From positions 1 to 32,324 of the forward strand of contig NZ_JBEZFP010000106.1 of assembly GCF_040649515.1 (NCBI RefSeq): DNA of 32,324 nt, written 5' to 3'. Made by a program: the position numbers and the translations under genes. Shown in pieces: positions 8,290 to 15,983 of the stretch (the first letter of the stretch is position 1; the number at the start of each line of letters is the position of its first letter). Source of the stretch: Yinghuangia elevatio (GTDB lineage: Bacteria; Actinomycetota; Actinomycetes; Streptomycetales; Streptomycetaceae). The notes beneath the pieces are model-generated. The model was not told the origin of the DNA and did no database searches. It worked only from the letters and a program-made list of their open reading frames with translations.

Positions 8290-8364
8290 CGGGCCGCGAC
8301 CCCGGCGCCGCGCTCCGCGGGACGCCGGCCGAACCGCGGGCCCCGGAACGCCCTTTGCCGGTGC

Positions 8365-8396
8365 GGGCCGCCGGATCCCCGAGATCCGGCGGGCCC
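8365..8396 (+). terminator. Probable terminator downstream of the P450
   Basis: A 10-bp perfect stem (8368-8377 with 8383-8392, loop CCCGA) is extended by three more G-C pairs across a single bulge. It lies 75 bp after the P450 stop and before the gdhA promoter region. Confidence 0.5.
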
Positions 8397-8466
8397 GTAC
8401 CGCCCCGCCCGACGAGACGTCTTCCCCGCCGTCCCGTCCTGTGTGCACATCGACTTGTTTACACCC

Positions 8467-8501
8467 GTGACCGCGGTCACACAACGGGTGGCGGACATAA
8501 T
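8467..8501 (+). promoter_or_regulatory. Candidate gdhA promoter/operator: 14-bp palindrome and -10-like CATAAT
   Basis: GTGACCGCGGTCAC (8467-8480) is a perfect palindrome partly nested in CACCCG (8462-8467) and CGGGTG (8485-8490). CATAAT at 8496-8501 is a good -10 candidate for the gene starting at 8577, and the palindrome would then sit around the -35 region, consistent with an operator. The bound protein is unknown; it does not fit the GlnR consensus well. Confidence 0.4.
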
Positions 8502-8576
8502 CGCCCGGGCAGGGTGATTTCTGGGGACAGTTGCCGCGATAGGGTTTTCGCGTCGCCAAGGAAGGGGAATTGATCC

Positions 8577-9914
8577 GTGGCCGTTTCCGACGGACTCCAT
8601 GCGGAGATCCTGCGCCGGAACCCCGGGGAGCCGGAATTCCACCAGGCCGTACGCGAGGTACTCGACTCGCTCGGCCCGATCCTCGAAGCGCGGCCGGAGT
8701 TCGTGGACGCCCGCGTTCTCGAGCGCGTCTGCGAACCGGAAAGGCAGGTCATCTTCCGGGTCCCCTGGCAGGACGACGAGGGAATCGTCCAGGTGAACCG
8801 GGGATTCCGGGTGGAGTTCAACAGCGCGCTCGGGCCGTACAAGGGGGGCTTGCGCTTCCACCCGTCGGTGAACCTCGGAATCGTCAAGTTCCTGGGGTTC
8901 GAGCAGATCTTCAAGAACGCCCTGACCGGCCTCGGCATCGGCGGCGGCAAGGGCGGCAGCGACTTCGACCCGCGCGGCCGCTCGGACGCCGAAGTGATGC
9001 GCTTCTGCCAGTCGTTCATGACCGAGTTGTACCGCCACCTCGGCGAGCACACCGACGTCCCGGCGGGTGACATCGGCGTCGGCGGCCGGGAGATCGGCTA
9101 CCTGTTCGGCCAGTACCGCCGCATCACGAACCGCTGGGAGGCCGGCGTGCTGACCGGCAAGGGCGCCGCGTGGGGCGGTTCGCTCGCCCGCCCGGAGGCC
9201 ACCGGGTACGGCAACGTCCTGTTCACGGCCGCGATGCTCGCCCGCCGGGGCGAGGAACTCGCGGGCCAGCAGGTCGTCGTCTCCGGCTCCGGCAACGTCG
9301 CGATCTACTCGATCGAGAAGGCCCAGGCGCTGGGCGCCAACGTGCTGACCGCCTCCGACTCCGGCGGCTACATCGTCGACGACAAGGGCATCGACCTCGA
9401 ACTCCTCAAGCAGATCAAGGAGTTTGAACGCGGCCGGATCAGCGAGTACGTGGCGCGGCGGGGCGCCTCGGCGCGGTACGTCGCGGGCGGCAGCGTCTGG
9501 GACGTGCCGGCCGACGTGGCGCTGCCGTCCGCGACGCAGAACGAACTGGACGCCGACGCGGCGCGTACGCTCGTGCGCAACGGCGTCAAGGCGGTCTCCG
9601 AAGGCGCGAACATGCCGACCACGCCCGAGGCGGTGCACCTGTTCCAGGAGGCCGGCGTCGCGTTCGGGCCGGGCAAGGCCGCCAACGCCGGCGGCGTCGC
9701 CACCAGTGCGCTGGAGATGCGCCAGAACGCCGGGCGCGAGTCCTGGACGTTCGACGCCGTGGAGTCCGAACTCGCGGCCATCATGGGCGACATCCACGAC
9801 ACCTGCTTCGCCACCGCGGAGAAGTACGGGCGTCCCGGCGACTACGTCCTCGGTGCCAACATCGCGGGCTTCGAGCGCGTCGCGGACGCGATGCTCGCCC
9901 AGGGCCTCATCTGA
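8577..9914 (+). CDS. gdhA: NADP-specific glutamate dehydrogenase
   Basis: 445-residue hexameric-type glutamate dehydrogenase that aminates 2-oxoglutarate with ammonium using NADPH; cytosolic nitrogen assimilation. The substrate domain carries GPYKGGLRFHPSV, LGFEQIFKNALTGL and GGGKGGSDFDPRGRS with catalytic Lys125. The cofactor domain shows VVSGSGNVAIYS. The C-terminal PGKAANAGGVATSALEM block is intact. Length matches the approximately 450-residue NADP-dependent group. GTG 8577 is preceded by GGAAGGGG at a suitable distance. It is monocistronic: terminator-like hairpins lie on both sides. Confidence 0.95.
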   Translation: MAVSDGLHAEILRRNPGEPEFHQAVREVLDSLGPILEARPEFVDARVLERVCEPERQVIFRVPWQDDEGIVQVNRGFRVEFNSALGPYKGGLRFHPSVNLGIVKFLGFEQIFKNALTGLGIGGGKGGSDFDPRGRSDAEVMRFCQSFMTELYRHLGEHTDVPAGDIGVGGREIGYLFGQYRRITNRWEAGVLTGKGAAWGGSLARPEATGYGNVLFTAAMLARRGEELAGQQVVVSGSGNVAIYSIEKAQALGANVLTASDSGGYIVDDKGIDLELLKQIKEFERGRISEYVARRGASARYVAGGSVWDVPADVALPSATQNELDADAARTLVRNGVKAVSEGANMPTTPEAVHLFQEAGVAFGPGKAANAGGVATSALEMRQNAGRESWTFDAVESELAAIMGDIHDTCFATAEKYGRPGDYVLGANIAGFERVADAMLAQGLI

Positions 9915-9968
9915 TTCGGCCCGCCCGGGCGCCCGCCCGAGCCGGCCGGCGCCACTCGACAGACGGAG

Positions 9969-10006
9969 AGGGGCCGCGTACGTCCGCCCGGACGCACGCG
10001 GCCCCT
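9969..10006. terminator. Bidirectional intrinsic terminator between gdhA and the GDSL hydrolase
   Basis: An 11-bp perfect stem (9969-9979 with 9996-10006) encloses an inner GTCCG/CGGAC stem and is followed by TTTG on the plus strand. It lies between the convergent gdhA and hydrolase genes. Confidence 0.7.
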
Positions 10007-10051
10007 TTGCCGTGCCGCTTTCTCAGGTCATCGCCCGCACGTCACGTCACG

Positions 10052-10909
10052 TCACGGCCTGAGCTTTGCCGCGAACGTGTCCGCGAGCACCTGGTATCCC
10101 GTGGGATTCGCGTGGATGTCCTGCCGCGTGCACATGAACGTCCACTGGCAGATGCGCGCCACATTCAGCGGCACCGGCCCGACCCCGGGAAGCGGCACCT
10201 CGGGGGAATAGGCCCGGCTGGAGAAGGCCAGCGCGACATCGGCGACCGCGAAGTCCCGCTCACGCAGTTTGAACGAGATGATTCCGTTCAGGACTTCCTG
10301 CAACAGACTTGTCAGATAAGCGAGTTGTTTGCCCTGCTCACCGGTGAGCCAGGCGGCGAGCGACGGATTGTAGTAAGTCATGCCGGCGTACTGGACGTTC
10401 TTTCCGCCCGCGGCCCGCAGGCGCTTCAGGATGACCGGCAGATTCTCGGAGACGGTGTCCATTCCCGCCCGGGCGCAGACGAGGTCGATGCCCGTGACAC
10501 CGCGGGCGCAGCGCTGCACGTCGTTCGCCCCGATGTCGATCGTCACGTAGCGGACCTTGCCCCGGTGGTCGCGCAGGAACCGCTCGGCGGCGGCGAGTTG
10601 GCTGCCTTCGGGGTACGTGCAGCGGTCCCCGCCGTTGCGCAGCGAGGTCGTGGTCGCTCCGCTGCACCCGAGCTTGACGTGCCGCAGATCGGGATCGTTC
10701 GCCTTCAATGCGGCGAACAGCCGGTCGGTGTAGCCCTGGTCGGTGTCTCCCTGCCCCGGCATATAGCCCTTGGCGAGCGAGTCGCCGAGTGAGACGTAGT
10801 ACGTCGGGCCGCTCGCCGCCGGTGCGGCGGACGCCGTTGCGGCGCCCCCGACGGCGATCAGAACGGCGCTGAGGAGTGCGGCGAGCAGCGTGCCCGGTCT
10901 CGTACGCAT
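10052..10909 (-). CDS. Secreted SGNH/GDSL-family hydrolase (lipase/esterase)
   Basis: 285-residue exported serine esterase of the SGNH superfamily. The signal peptide covers about residues 1-28 (MRTRPG basic start, hydrophobic core, ATASAA cleavage region). Conserved blocks: block I SLGDSLAKG with nucleophile Ser44, block II LGCSGATT with the oxyanion Gly, block III DIGANDV with the oxyanion Asn, and block V DIHANPTGYQ with catalytic Asp and His. Paired Cys residues (GCSG/RCTY, RCAR/LVCAR, ICQ/MCT) suggest disulfides, usual for extracellular streptomycete enzymes. ATG 10909 has GGGAGGGA upstream. The stop codon falls inside a triple GTCAC tandem repeat (10041-10055). The natural substrate is unknown. 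Confidence 0.88.
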   Translation of the reverse strand: MRTRPGTLLAALLSAVLIAVGGAATASAAPAASGPTYYVSLGDSLAKGYMPGQGDTDQGYTDRLFAALKANDPDLRHVKLGCSGATTTSLRNGGDRCTYPEGSQLAAAERFLRDHRGKVRYVTIDIGANDVQRCARGVTGIDLVCARAGMDTVSENLPVILKRLRAAGGKNVQYAGMTYYNPSLAAWLTGEQGKQLAYLTSLLQEVLNGIISFKLRERDFAVADVALAFSSRAYSPEVPLPGVGPVPLNVARICQWTFMCTRQDIHANPTGYQVLADTFAAKLRP

Positions 10910-11060
10910 GCCGTGGTCCCTCCCGCTGGGACCGCCGGGCGGCGGTCACCTGGCGCCCATCTTGAGCGCGCGGGCGGAATCGCACCAGATCGCCGCGCGA
11001 AACGGCGGGCGGCCCACAGGAGATCGACCGGACAACAGAAATCGCCCGGCGGTAGGTTGC

Positions 11061-11092
11061 GCACCGGGGCACCGGGGCACCGGGGCACCGGG
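11061..11092. repeat. Tandem repeat, four copies of the 8-mer GCACCGGG
   Basis: Four exact head-to-tail copies of GCACCGGG fill 11061-11092 in the 218-bp gap between tamR (ends 11128) and the GDSL hydrolase start. Nothing else in the gap is recognisable as a gene. A likely site of slipped-strand length variation. Confidence 0.75.
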
Positions 11093-11127
11093 GTCGCCCG
11101 ACAGGCGGACGTGCGGCGGGAGATCGG

Positions 11128-11640
11128 TCAGTGCGACGCGGCGTGGTTGTCGAACGGCGCGACGACCGAGCGCAGCAGGTCCGCGAGCGCGGCGCGCTGC
11201 CCGGTGTCGAGTCCGGCGAGGATGTCCCGCTCGTGCTCCAGCAGTTCGGCCATCGCGGCGTCGACGCGGTCGCGTCCGTCGTCGGTCAGGCGCACCAGCA
11301 CGCCGCGGCGGTCGCCCGGGTCCGGCTGCCGCAGCACGAGGCCCTTCGCGGCGAGCCGGTCGATGCGGTTGGTCATCGTGCCGGAGGTGACCAGCGTCTG
11401 GGTGAGGAGCTGACCCGGCGAGAGCTGGTACGGTGCGCCCGCACGACGAAGCGCGGACAGCACGTCGAACTCCCACGGCTCCAGGTCGCGGGCGGAGAAG
11501 GCGAGCCGCCGCGCGCGGTCGAGGTGCCGGGCCAACCGGGTGACGCGGCTGAGCACCTCAAGCGGCTCGACATCGAGGTCGGGGCGCTCGCGCTGCCACG
11601 CCTCGATCAGTCGGTCGACCTCGTCCTTCATGCCCGTCAT
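11128..11640 (-). CDS. tamR: MarR-family transcriptional regulator TamR
   Basis: 170-residue winged-helix MarR-family repressor. The DNA-binding region is visible as WEFDVLSALRRAG, LSPGQLLTQTLVTSGTMTNRIDRLAAKGLVLRQPDPGDRRGVLVRLTDDGR, with the wing motif DRRGVLVRLT. It is divergent from a trans-aconitate methyltransferase gene, the arrangement described for Streptomyces coelicolor TamR, which responds to citrate/trans-aconitate-type ligands and links central metabolism to oxidative stress. Two matching palindromes lie in the 131-bp intergenic region. ATG 11640 is selected; ATG 11631 is also possible and neither has a strong ribosome binding site. Confidence 0.88.
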   Translation of the reverse strand: MTGMKDEVDRLIEAWQRERPDLDVEPLEVLSRVTRLARHLDRARRLAFSARDLEPWEFDVLSALRRAGAPYQLSPGQLLTQTLVTSGTMTNRIDRLAAKGLVLRQPDPGDRRGVLVRLTDDGRDRVDAAMAELLEHERDILAGLDTGQRAALADLLRSVVAPFDNHAASH

Positions 11641-11666
11641 TCTAGCGAGTGTTTTGATGACGAGCC

Positions 11667-11680
11667 TCTTGATGTCAAGA
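11667..11680. promoter_or_regulatory. TamR operator, tamR-proximal site
   Basis: TCTTGA-TG-TCAAGA is a 6-2-6 inverted repeat. A partial third half-site (TCTTGATCAGGA) follows at 11685. The copy is identical to the site 49 bp away, and location between tamR and tam matches known TamR control. It lies 27 bp upstream of the tamR start, suited to autorepression. Confidence 0.75.
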
Positions 11681-11715
11681 CAAATCTTGATCAGGAAGCT
11701 ACTCTGGTGGAGTTG

Positions 11716-11729
11716 TCTTGATGTCAAGA
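11716..11729. promoter_or_regulatory. TamR operator, tam-proximal site
   Basis: A second exact TCTTGA-TG-TCAAGA palindrome, extended by TAA on the right, lies 42 bp upstream of the tam start. Centre-to-centre distance from the first site is 49 bp. Inferred to block the tam promoter. Confidence 0.75.
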
Positions 11730-11771
11730 TAAAGCGTCGATGCCAATCGTCGGCGGCACCGGGAGGCCGTT

Positions 11772-12551
11772 GTGTGGGACCCCGACCAGTACCTGCGGTA
11801 CGCCGACGAACGCGGCCGCCCCTTCCGCGACCTGCTCGCGCGCGTCCCCGTCGCGGCACCGCGCCGGGTCGTCGACCTCGGGTGCGGGCCGGGCAACGCG
11901 ACGGCGGAACTCGCGGCGCGCTGGCCCGAGGCGTACGTCACGGGCATCGACAACGCGCCGGAGATGATCGAGGCCGCGGGCGAGTACGCCCGCCCCGGCC
12001 GCCTCGACTTCCGGCTCGCCGACGTGGCCGCGTGGGCACCCGCCGACGGCGACGCCCCGGTCGACGTGATCGTCGGCAACGCCGCGCTGCACTGGGTCCC
12101 CGGCCACCTCGCCCTGCTGCCGGGCTGGACCGACGCGCTGGCCGCCGGCGGCGCCCTCGCGGTGCAGGTGCCCGGGAACTTCGCCGACCCCGCGCACGTG
12201 CTGCTCGGCGAACTGGCCGCCTCCGCGCGGTGGAAGGACCGCCTCGGCGGCGTGGCCCTCCTGCGCACCGAGGTGGGGTCCGCCGACCAGTACCTGGACG
12301 CGCTCGCGCGGCCGGGGTTCCGGGTCGACGCGTGGGAGACGACGTACCGCCATGTGCTGCACGGGCCCGACCCGGTCCTCGGGTGGGTGCGGGGCACCGC
12401 CCTCCGGCCGGTGCTGGCGGCGCTCGACCCGGCGGAACAGGCCGAGTTCCTGGCCGCGTACGGCGCGCTGCTCGCGGACGCGTACCCGCCCCGGCCGTAC
12501 GGGACGGTCCTGCCCTTCCGCCGCATCTTCGCCGTCGCCGTCAAGGACTGA
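11772..12551 (+). CDS. tam: Trans-aconitate 2-methyltransferase
   Basis: 259-residue SAM-dependent methyltransferase that esterifies trans-aconitate, a spontaneous by-product of cis-aconitate and an aconitase inhibitor, so relieving the citric acid cycle. Family features: N-terminal WDPDQYLRYADERGRPFRDL, SAM motif I VVDLGCGPGNAT, acidic loop after GIDNAPEM, the NAALHWVPGH block and the C-terminal RPYGTVLPFRRIFAVA. GTG 11772 has GGGAGG five bases upstream and directly precedes the conserved start. Regulated by the divergent tamR through the two palindromes. The VOC protein gene follows after 59 bp. Confidence 0.93.
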   Translation: MWDPDQYLRYADERGRPFRDLLARVPVAAPRRVVDLGCGPGNATAELAARWPEAYVTGIDNAPEMIEAAGEYARPGRLDFRLADVAAWAPADGDAPVDVIVGNAALHWVPGHLALLPGWTDALAAGGALAVQVPGNFADPAHVLLGELAASARWKDRLGGVALLRTEVGSADQYLDALARPGFRVDAWETTYRHVLHGPDPVLGWVRGTALRPVLAALDPAEQAEFLAAYGALLADAYPPRPYGTVLPFRRIFAVAVKD

Positions 12552-12573
12552 GGACCCGGAACAACCGAGAGCT

Positions 12574-12594
12574 GAGAACCGAGAACCGAGAACC
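12574..12594 (+). repeat. Tandem repeat, three copies of the 7-mer GAGAACC
   Basis: Three exact copies of GAGAACC, with degenerate partial copies on either side, lie between tam and the VOC gene immediately upstream of its GGAGG ribosome binding site. Confidence 0.7.
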
Positions 12595-12610
12595 GAGAGG
12601 AGGATCCGAC

Positions 12611-12973
12611 GTGTTCGTCGCGATCGACCACGTGCAGCTCGCGATCCCCGCCGGAAGCGAGGGCGTGGTGCGGGCCTTCTACACCGGCCCGCTGCGCATG
12701 ACCGAAGTGCCCAAGCCGGCGGCCCTCGCGGTCCGCGGCGGCTGCTGGTTCGCCGCCGGACCGGTCCAACTCCACCTCGGCGTCGAGGCGGACTTCCGCC
12801 CCGCCCGCAAAGCGCACCCCGCACTCGTCGCGGACGACCTCGACGCGCTCGCCGAGCGCCTGGCCGCCGCGGGGGCGCCGGTGCGCTGGAGCGACGAGAT
12901 CCCGGGCGTACGGCGGTTCCACACCGAGGACCCGGTCGGCAACCGCATCGAGGTGCTCGCGCCCTCCGGCTGA
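12611..12973 (+). CDS. VOC-family (glyoxalase/bleomycin-resistance-like) protein
   Basis: 120-residue protein with the vicinal oxygen chelate fold. Candidate metal ligands sit at the usual places: His8 in IDHVQLAIP, the His of QLHLGVE and the Glu of NRIEVLAP. The RFHTEDPVGNRIE block is the standard C-terminal VOC signature. GTG 12611 is preceded by a strong GAGGAGG. It lies 59 bp after tam and is probably co-transcribed. The family is functionally broad (lyases, dioxygenases, drug-binding proteins), and no substrate can be assigned. Confidence 0.85.
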   Translation: MFVAIDHVQLAIPAGSEGVVRAFYTGPLRMTEVPKPAALAVRGGCWFAAGPVQLHLGVEADFRPARKAHPALVADDLDALAERLAAAGAPVRWSDEIPGVRRFHTEDPVGNRIEVLAPSG

Positions 12974-13045
12974 ACGGACCGAACACCCGTGTGCCGGGGG
13001 TGAAACCGCTCGCGGGTCCGGCCGGGCGGACGGGAGGATGGCCGG

Positions 13046-13966
13046 ATGGAACGCATCCACAACGCCGCCAGGTCACTGCGCGGCCTCGCCCTCGGAGACT
13101 CTTTCGGACAACGCTGGTTCTTCCGCAAGGGGGCCGAGCGCGTCGACGAGCTCGCCGCCCGCCGCACGCCCGCCGAAAGCCCCTGGAACTGGACCGACGA
13201 CACCGCCATGGCGCTGTCCGTCGTCCGCATCCTGCACCTGCACGGCCACATCGACCAGGACGCCCTGGCCGACCACTTCGCGCACGCATACGTCGCCGAC
13301 GCGTACCGCGGCTACGGCCCGTCGATGCACGGCGTCCTGCGCGCGATCCACGAAGGTGCCGACTGGCGCGAGGTCACGACCGCGCAGTTCGAGGGCCAGG
13401 GCTCGTGGGGCAACGGGTCGGCGATGCGCGTCGCGCCGCTGGGCGCCTGGTACGCCGTCGACGACCTCGACCTGGTGGTCGAACAGGCCGCGCTCAGCGC
13501 GGAGGCCACCCACGCACACCCCGAGGCGACCGCGGGCGCGGTGGCCGTCGCGGTGGCCGCGGCGCTCATGACGGCGGGCCGCGCCCGGCCGGCTTCCGAC
13601 CCGCAGGCGTTCCTCGGGCAGGTCGCGGACCACACACCGCACAGCGAGGTGCGCGGCGGTCTGCGTACGGCCGCCTCTTTCGCGGCGGGCACCACCTGGC
13701 TGCACGCCGCCGAAGTCCTCGGCACCGGAAAGCGCATTTCCTGCCCGGACACCGTGCCGTTCGCGCTGTGGACCGCGGCGCACAACCCGGACGACCTCGT
13801 CGAGGCGTTGTGGACGACCGCGTTCGGACTCGGTGACGTCGACACCACGTGCGCGATCACCGGAGGTGTCGTCGCCGCGCGGACGGGGCTCGACCGGGTC
13901 CCGGACGCGTGGCTCGCGGCGGCCGAGCCGGTGCCGGACTGGGTGGAGGCGGGCAGCACCGCATAG
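13046..13966 (+). CDS. ADP-ribosylglycohydrolase family protein
   Basis: 306-residue protein of the ARH/DraG family, which removes ADP-ribose from proteins or cleaves related ADP-ribosyl compounds using two Mg ions. Signature blocks: LRGLALGDSFGQ at the N-terminus, WTDDTAMALS with the metal-binding Asp pair, SWGNGSAMRVAPLG, ATHAHPEATAGA and GDVDTTCAITGGVVAA with the second DxD metal site. All look intact. ATG 13046 has GGGAGG a suitable distance upstream. It is the last plus-strand gene before a strong convergent hairpin. No ADP-ribosyltransferase is nearby. Confidence 0.9.
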   Translation: MERIHNAARSLRGLALGDSFGQRWFFRKGAERVDELAARRTPAESPWNWTDDTAMALSVVRILHLHGHIDQDALADHFAHAYVADAYRGYGPSMHGVLRAIHEGADWREVTTAQFEGQGSWGNGSAMRVAPLGAWYAVDDLDLVVEQAALSAEATHAHPEATAGAVAVAVAAALMTAGRARPASDPQAFLGQVADHTPHSEVRGGLRTAASFAAGTTWLHAAEVLGTGKRISCPDTVPFALWTAAHNPDDLVEALWTTAFGLGDVDTTCAITGGVVAARTGLDRVPDAWLAAAEPVPDWVEAGSTA

Positions 13967-14007
13967 CCGTCGGCCGCGCCGCGCCGGGAAGACCGCGCGA
14001 AACGGAT

Positions 14008-14052
14008 GGGCGATCGCGCTTCCGGGACATTCTCCCGAAGGCGCGGTCGCCC
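14008..14052. terminator. Strong bidirectional hairpin between convergent genes
   Basis: A 20-position stem (14008-14027 with 14033-14052, loop CATTC) has 17 Watson-Crick pairs, two G-T pairs and one mismatch. It lies between the ADP-ribosylglycohydrolase stop (13966) and the TetR stop (14070). Confidence 0.7.
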
Positions 14053-14069
14053 GGGCGCGCGGGCCGCGC

Positions 14070-14735
14070 CTACGCGCGGTCGTGCTTGCGGCGGGTCACC
14101 AGACGCGGGTTCTGTTCCAGGCCGGAGAGCCCGTTCCACGCGAGGTTCACCAGGTGTGCGGCCACCTCGGACTTCGCGGGTGTGCGCACGTCGAGCCACC
14201 ATTGGCCGGTCAGCGCGACCATGCCCACGAGCATCTGCGCGTACATCGGCGCGAGTTTCTGGTCGTAGCCGCGCGACGCGAATTCCAGCCCGAGGATGTG
14301 CTCGACCTGCGACGCGATGTCGCTGATGAGTGACGCGAAGGTGCCGGTGGACTGCGCCACCGGCGAATCGCGGACCAGGATCTGGAAGCCGTCGGTCGAA
14401 TGCTCGATGTAGTCGAGCAGGCCGAACGCGGCCTGCTCGAGGAGTTCGCGCGGATGGCCGCCGGTGAGGGCGCTGGTGACGCCGTCCAGGAGGATGCGCA
14501 TCTCGCGGTCGACGACGACTGCGTACAAGCCCTCCTTGCCGCCGAAGTGCTCGTACACGACGGGCTTCGACACGCCGGCCTTCGCCGCGATCTCCTCGAC
14601 GCTCGTGGCGTCGAACCCGCGTTCCGCGAACAGGGTCCGACCGATGTCGATCAGCTGCTCGCGCCGTTCCTTTCCGGTCATGCGCACACGACCGCCGCCG
14701 CGCGGAGCACCGCCGCGTCTGCTGCTTTCGGTCAT
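14070..14735 (-). CDS. TetR/AcrR-family transcriptional regulator
   Basis: 221-residue one-component regulator. The helix-turn-helix is TSVEEIAAKAGVSKPVVYEH (44-63) followed by FGGKEGLYAVVV, typical of TetR. The C-terminal ligand domain carries SPVAQSTGTFASLISDIA and resembles actinobacterial regulators paired with fatty acid desaturases. It starts 7 bp after the desaturase stop codon, so it is the second gene of that transcript. This suggests feedback control of membrane-lipid desaturation, probably through the palindrome at 15779-15798. ATG 14735 is chosen; GGAG lies close upstream and the basic N-terminal stretch (residues 4-16) is dispensable, so a slightly later start cannot be excluded. 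Confidence 0.85.
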   Translation of the reverse strand: MTESSRRGGAPRGGGRVRMTGKERREQLIDIGRTLFAERGFDATSVEEIAAKAGVSKPVVYEHFGGKEGLYAVVVDREMRILLDGVTSALTGGHPRELLEQAAFGLLDYIEHSTDGFQILVRDSPVAQSTGTFASLISDIASQVEHILGLEFASRGYDQKLAPMYAQMLVGMVALTGQWWLDVRTPAKSEVAAHLVNLAWNGLSGLEQNPRLVTRRKHDRA

Positions 14736-14742
14736 CGCTCCA

Positions 14743-15705
14743 TCATGCCGCGCGCCGCGACTCGATCCGCGCACGGTCCGGCCATCGCACGTCGGAAACC
14801 CATCCGAGTTTCTCCATCCAGCGGATGATGCGGGCACTGGAGTCGAGTTGACCGCGCAGTACGCCGTGCCGCGCGGCGGTCTGGTCGGCGTGGTGCAGGT
14901 TGTGCCACGACTCGCCCATCGACGGCACCGCGAGCCACCAGACGTTGCCCGACTTGTCGCGCGACCGGAAGGGCTGGTTGCCGACGGCGTGGCAGATCGA
15001 GTTGATCGACCAGGTGACGTGGTGCAGCAGGCCGACGCGGACCAGGCCGGCCCAGAAGAACGCGGTCAGCGCACCCTGCCAGGACCACGTGATGAGGCCG
15101 CCGGCGAGGGTCGGCAGCAGCAGCGACGCGGCCACCCAGAAGGGGAACTGCCGGGAGACGCGCACCATGTCGGCGTCCTTGAGCAGGTCGGGCGCGTACT
15201 TGTCCTGCGGCGTCTGCTCGATGTCGAACAGCCAGCCCATGTGCGCCCACCACATGCCCTTGGTCAGCGCGCGCACGCCGGTGCCGTAGCGCCAGGGGGA
15301 GTGCGGGTCGCCGTCCTGGTCGGAGAACTTGTGGTGCTTGCGGTGGTCGGCGACCCAGCGGACCAGCGGGCCCTGCACCGCCATGTTCCCGGCGATGGCG
15401 AGGCCGATGCGCACCTTGCGGCCGGCCTTGAACGAGCCGTGCGTGAAGTACCGGTGGAAGCCGATGGTGATGCCGTGTCCGGTGATCGCGTACATGACCG
15501 CGGCCAGCACCACGTCGAGCCACGAGAGGCCCCAGCCCCACATCACCGGGACCGCGGCGACGAGGGCGGCGAACGGAAGGCCGATGAACAGGGCCAGGGC
15601 GAGTTGTTCGGCCCAGTTCTTCTGCTCCCCGCCCAGCGTGCCCCTTGTCGGGGCCGGCGTCGGGGTCTCGGTTTCGAGCACGGCGGTGCCGGACGGAGGT
15701 GTCAT
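14743..15705 (-). CDS. Acyl-CoA/fatty acid delta-9-type desaturase
   Basis: 320-residue integral-membrane di-iron desaturase that inserts a cis double bond into acyl chains. The three histidine boxes are present: HRYFTH, HRKHH and HNLHH, plus the HHVTWSINS/CHAVG segment of the stearoyl-CoA desaturase group. Hydrophobic segments flank these (for example LALALFIGLPFAALVAAVPV). ATG 15705 has GAGGGA upstream and leaves a 40-residue hydrophilic N-terminus rich in Thr and Pro. The TetR gene follows after 7 bp. A perfect 20-bp palindrome lies about 75 bp upstream of the start, well placed for regulation. Confidence 0.92.
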   Translation of the reverse strand: MTPPSGTAVLETETPTPAPTRGTLGGEQKNWAEQLALALFIGLPFAALVAAVPVMWGWGLSWLDVVLAAVMYAITGHGITIGFHRYFTHGSFKAGRKVRIGLAIAGNMAVQGPLVRWVADHRKHHKFSDQDGDPHSPWRYGTGVRALTKGMWWAHMGWLFDIEQTPQDKYAPDLLKDADMVRVSRQFPFWVAASLLLPTLAGGLITWSWQGALTAFFWAGLVRVGLLHHVTWSINSICHAVGNQPFRSRDKSGNVWWLAVPSMGESWHNLHHADQTAARHGVLRGQLDSSARIIRWMEKLGWVSDVRWPDRARIESRRAA

Positions 15706-15778
15706 GGATTCCCTCGCACGTCGGGGACGGGGGTCTGCGGAGCGGAGTCGGCGCCTGTCTGAAGGCATACGTACGCGT

Positions 15779-15798
15779 AACCTACGGGTCCGTAGGTT
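15779..15798. promoter_or_regulatory. Palindromic operator candidate for the TetR regulator
   Basis: AACCTACGG-GT-CCGTAGGTT is a perfect 9-2-9 inverted repeat upstream of the desaturase-TetR operon. Size and symmetry suit a TetR dimer. No closely adjoining canonical promoter hexamers were identified. Confidence 0.65.
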
Positions 15799-15983
15799 GT
15801 CGCCAGTATGGCAGGCGACACGTGGAATGTGAGGTCTCCCCGAGTCAACCGGTTATCGCGCCCACGGGGTCGCACGTCGCTACCCGGTTTAACGCGCGGC
15901 ATGCGGCGCGCGCGGGCTGGCATAGTAGGAGCCGACGACGGCGGGTCCGCGGACACGATTTCGCGGCGTGCCGGTCCGTTCGG

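Noticed and set aside
8450..8490. GlnR box upstream of gdhA
   Set aside because: GTTTA and GTGAC elements occur but the spacing is 5 instead of 6 and the GAAAC half-site is missing.
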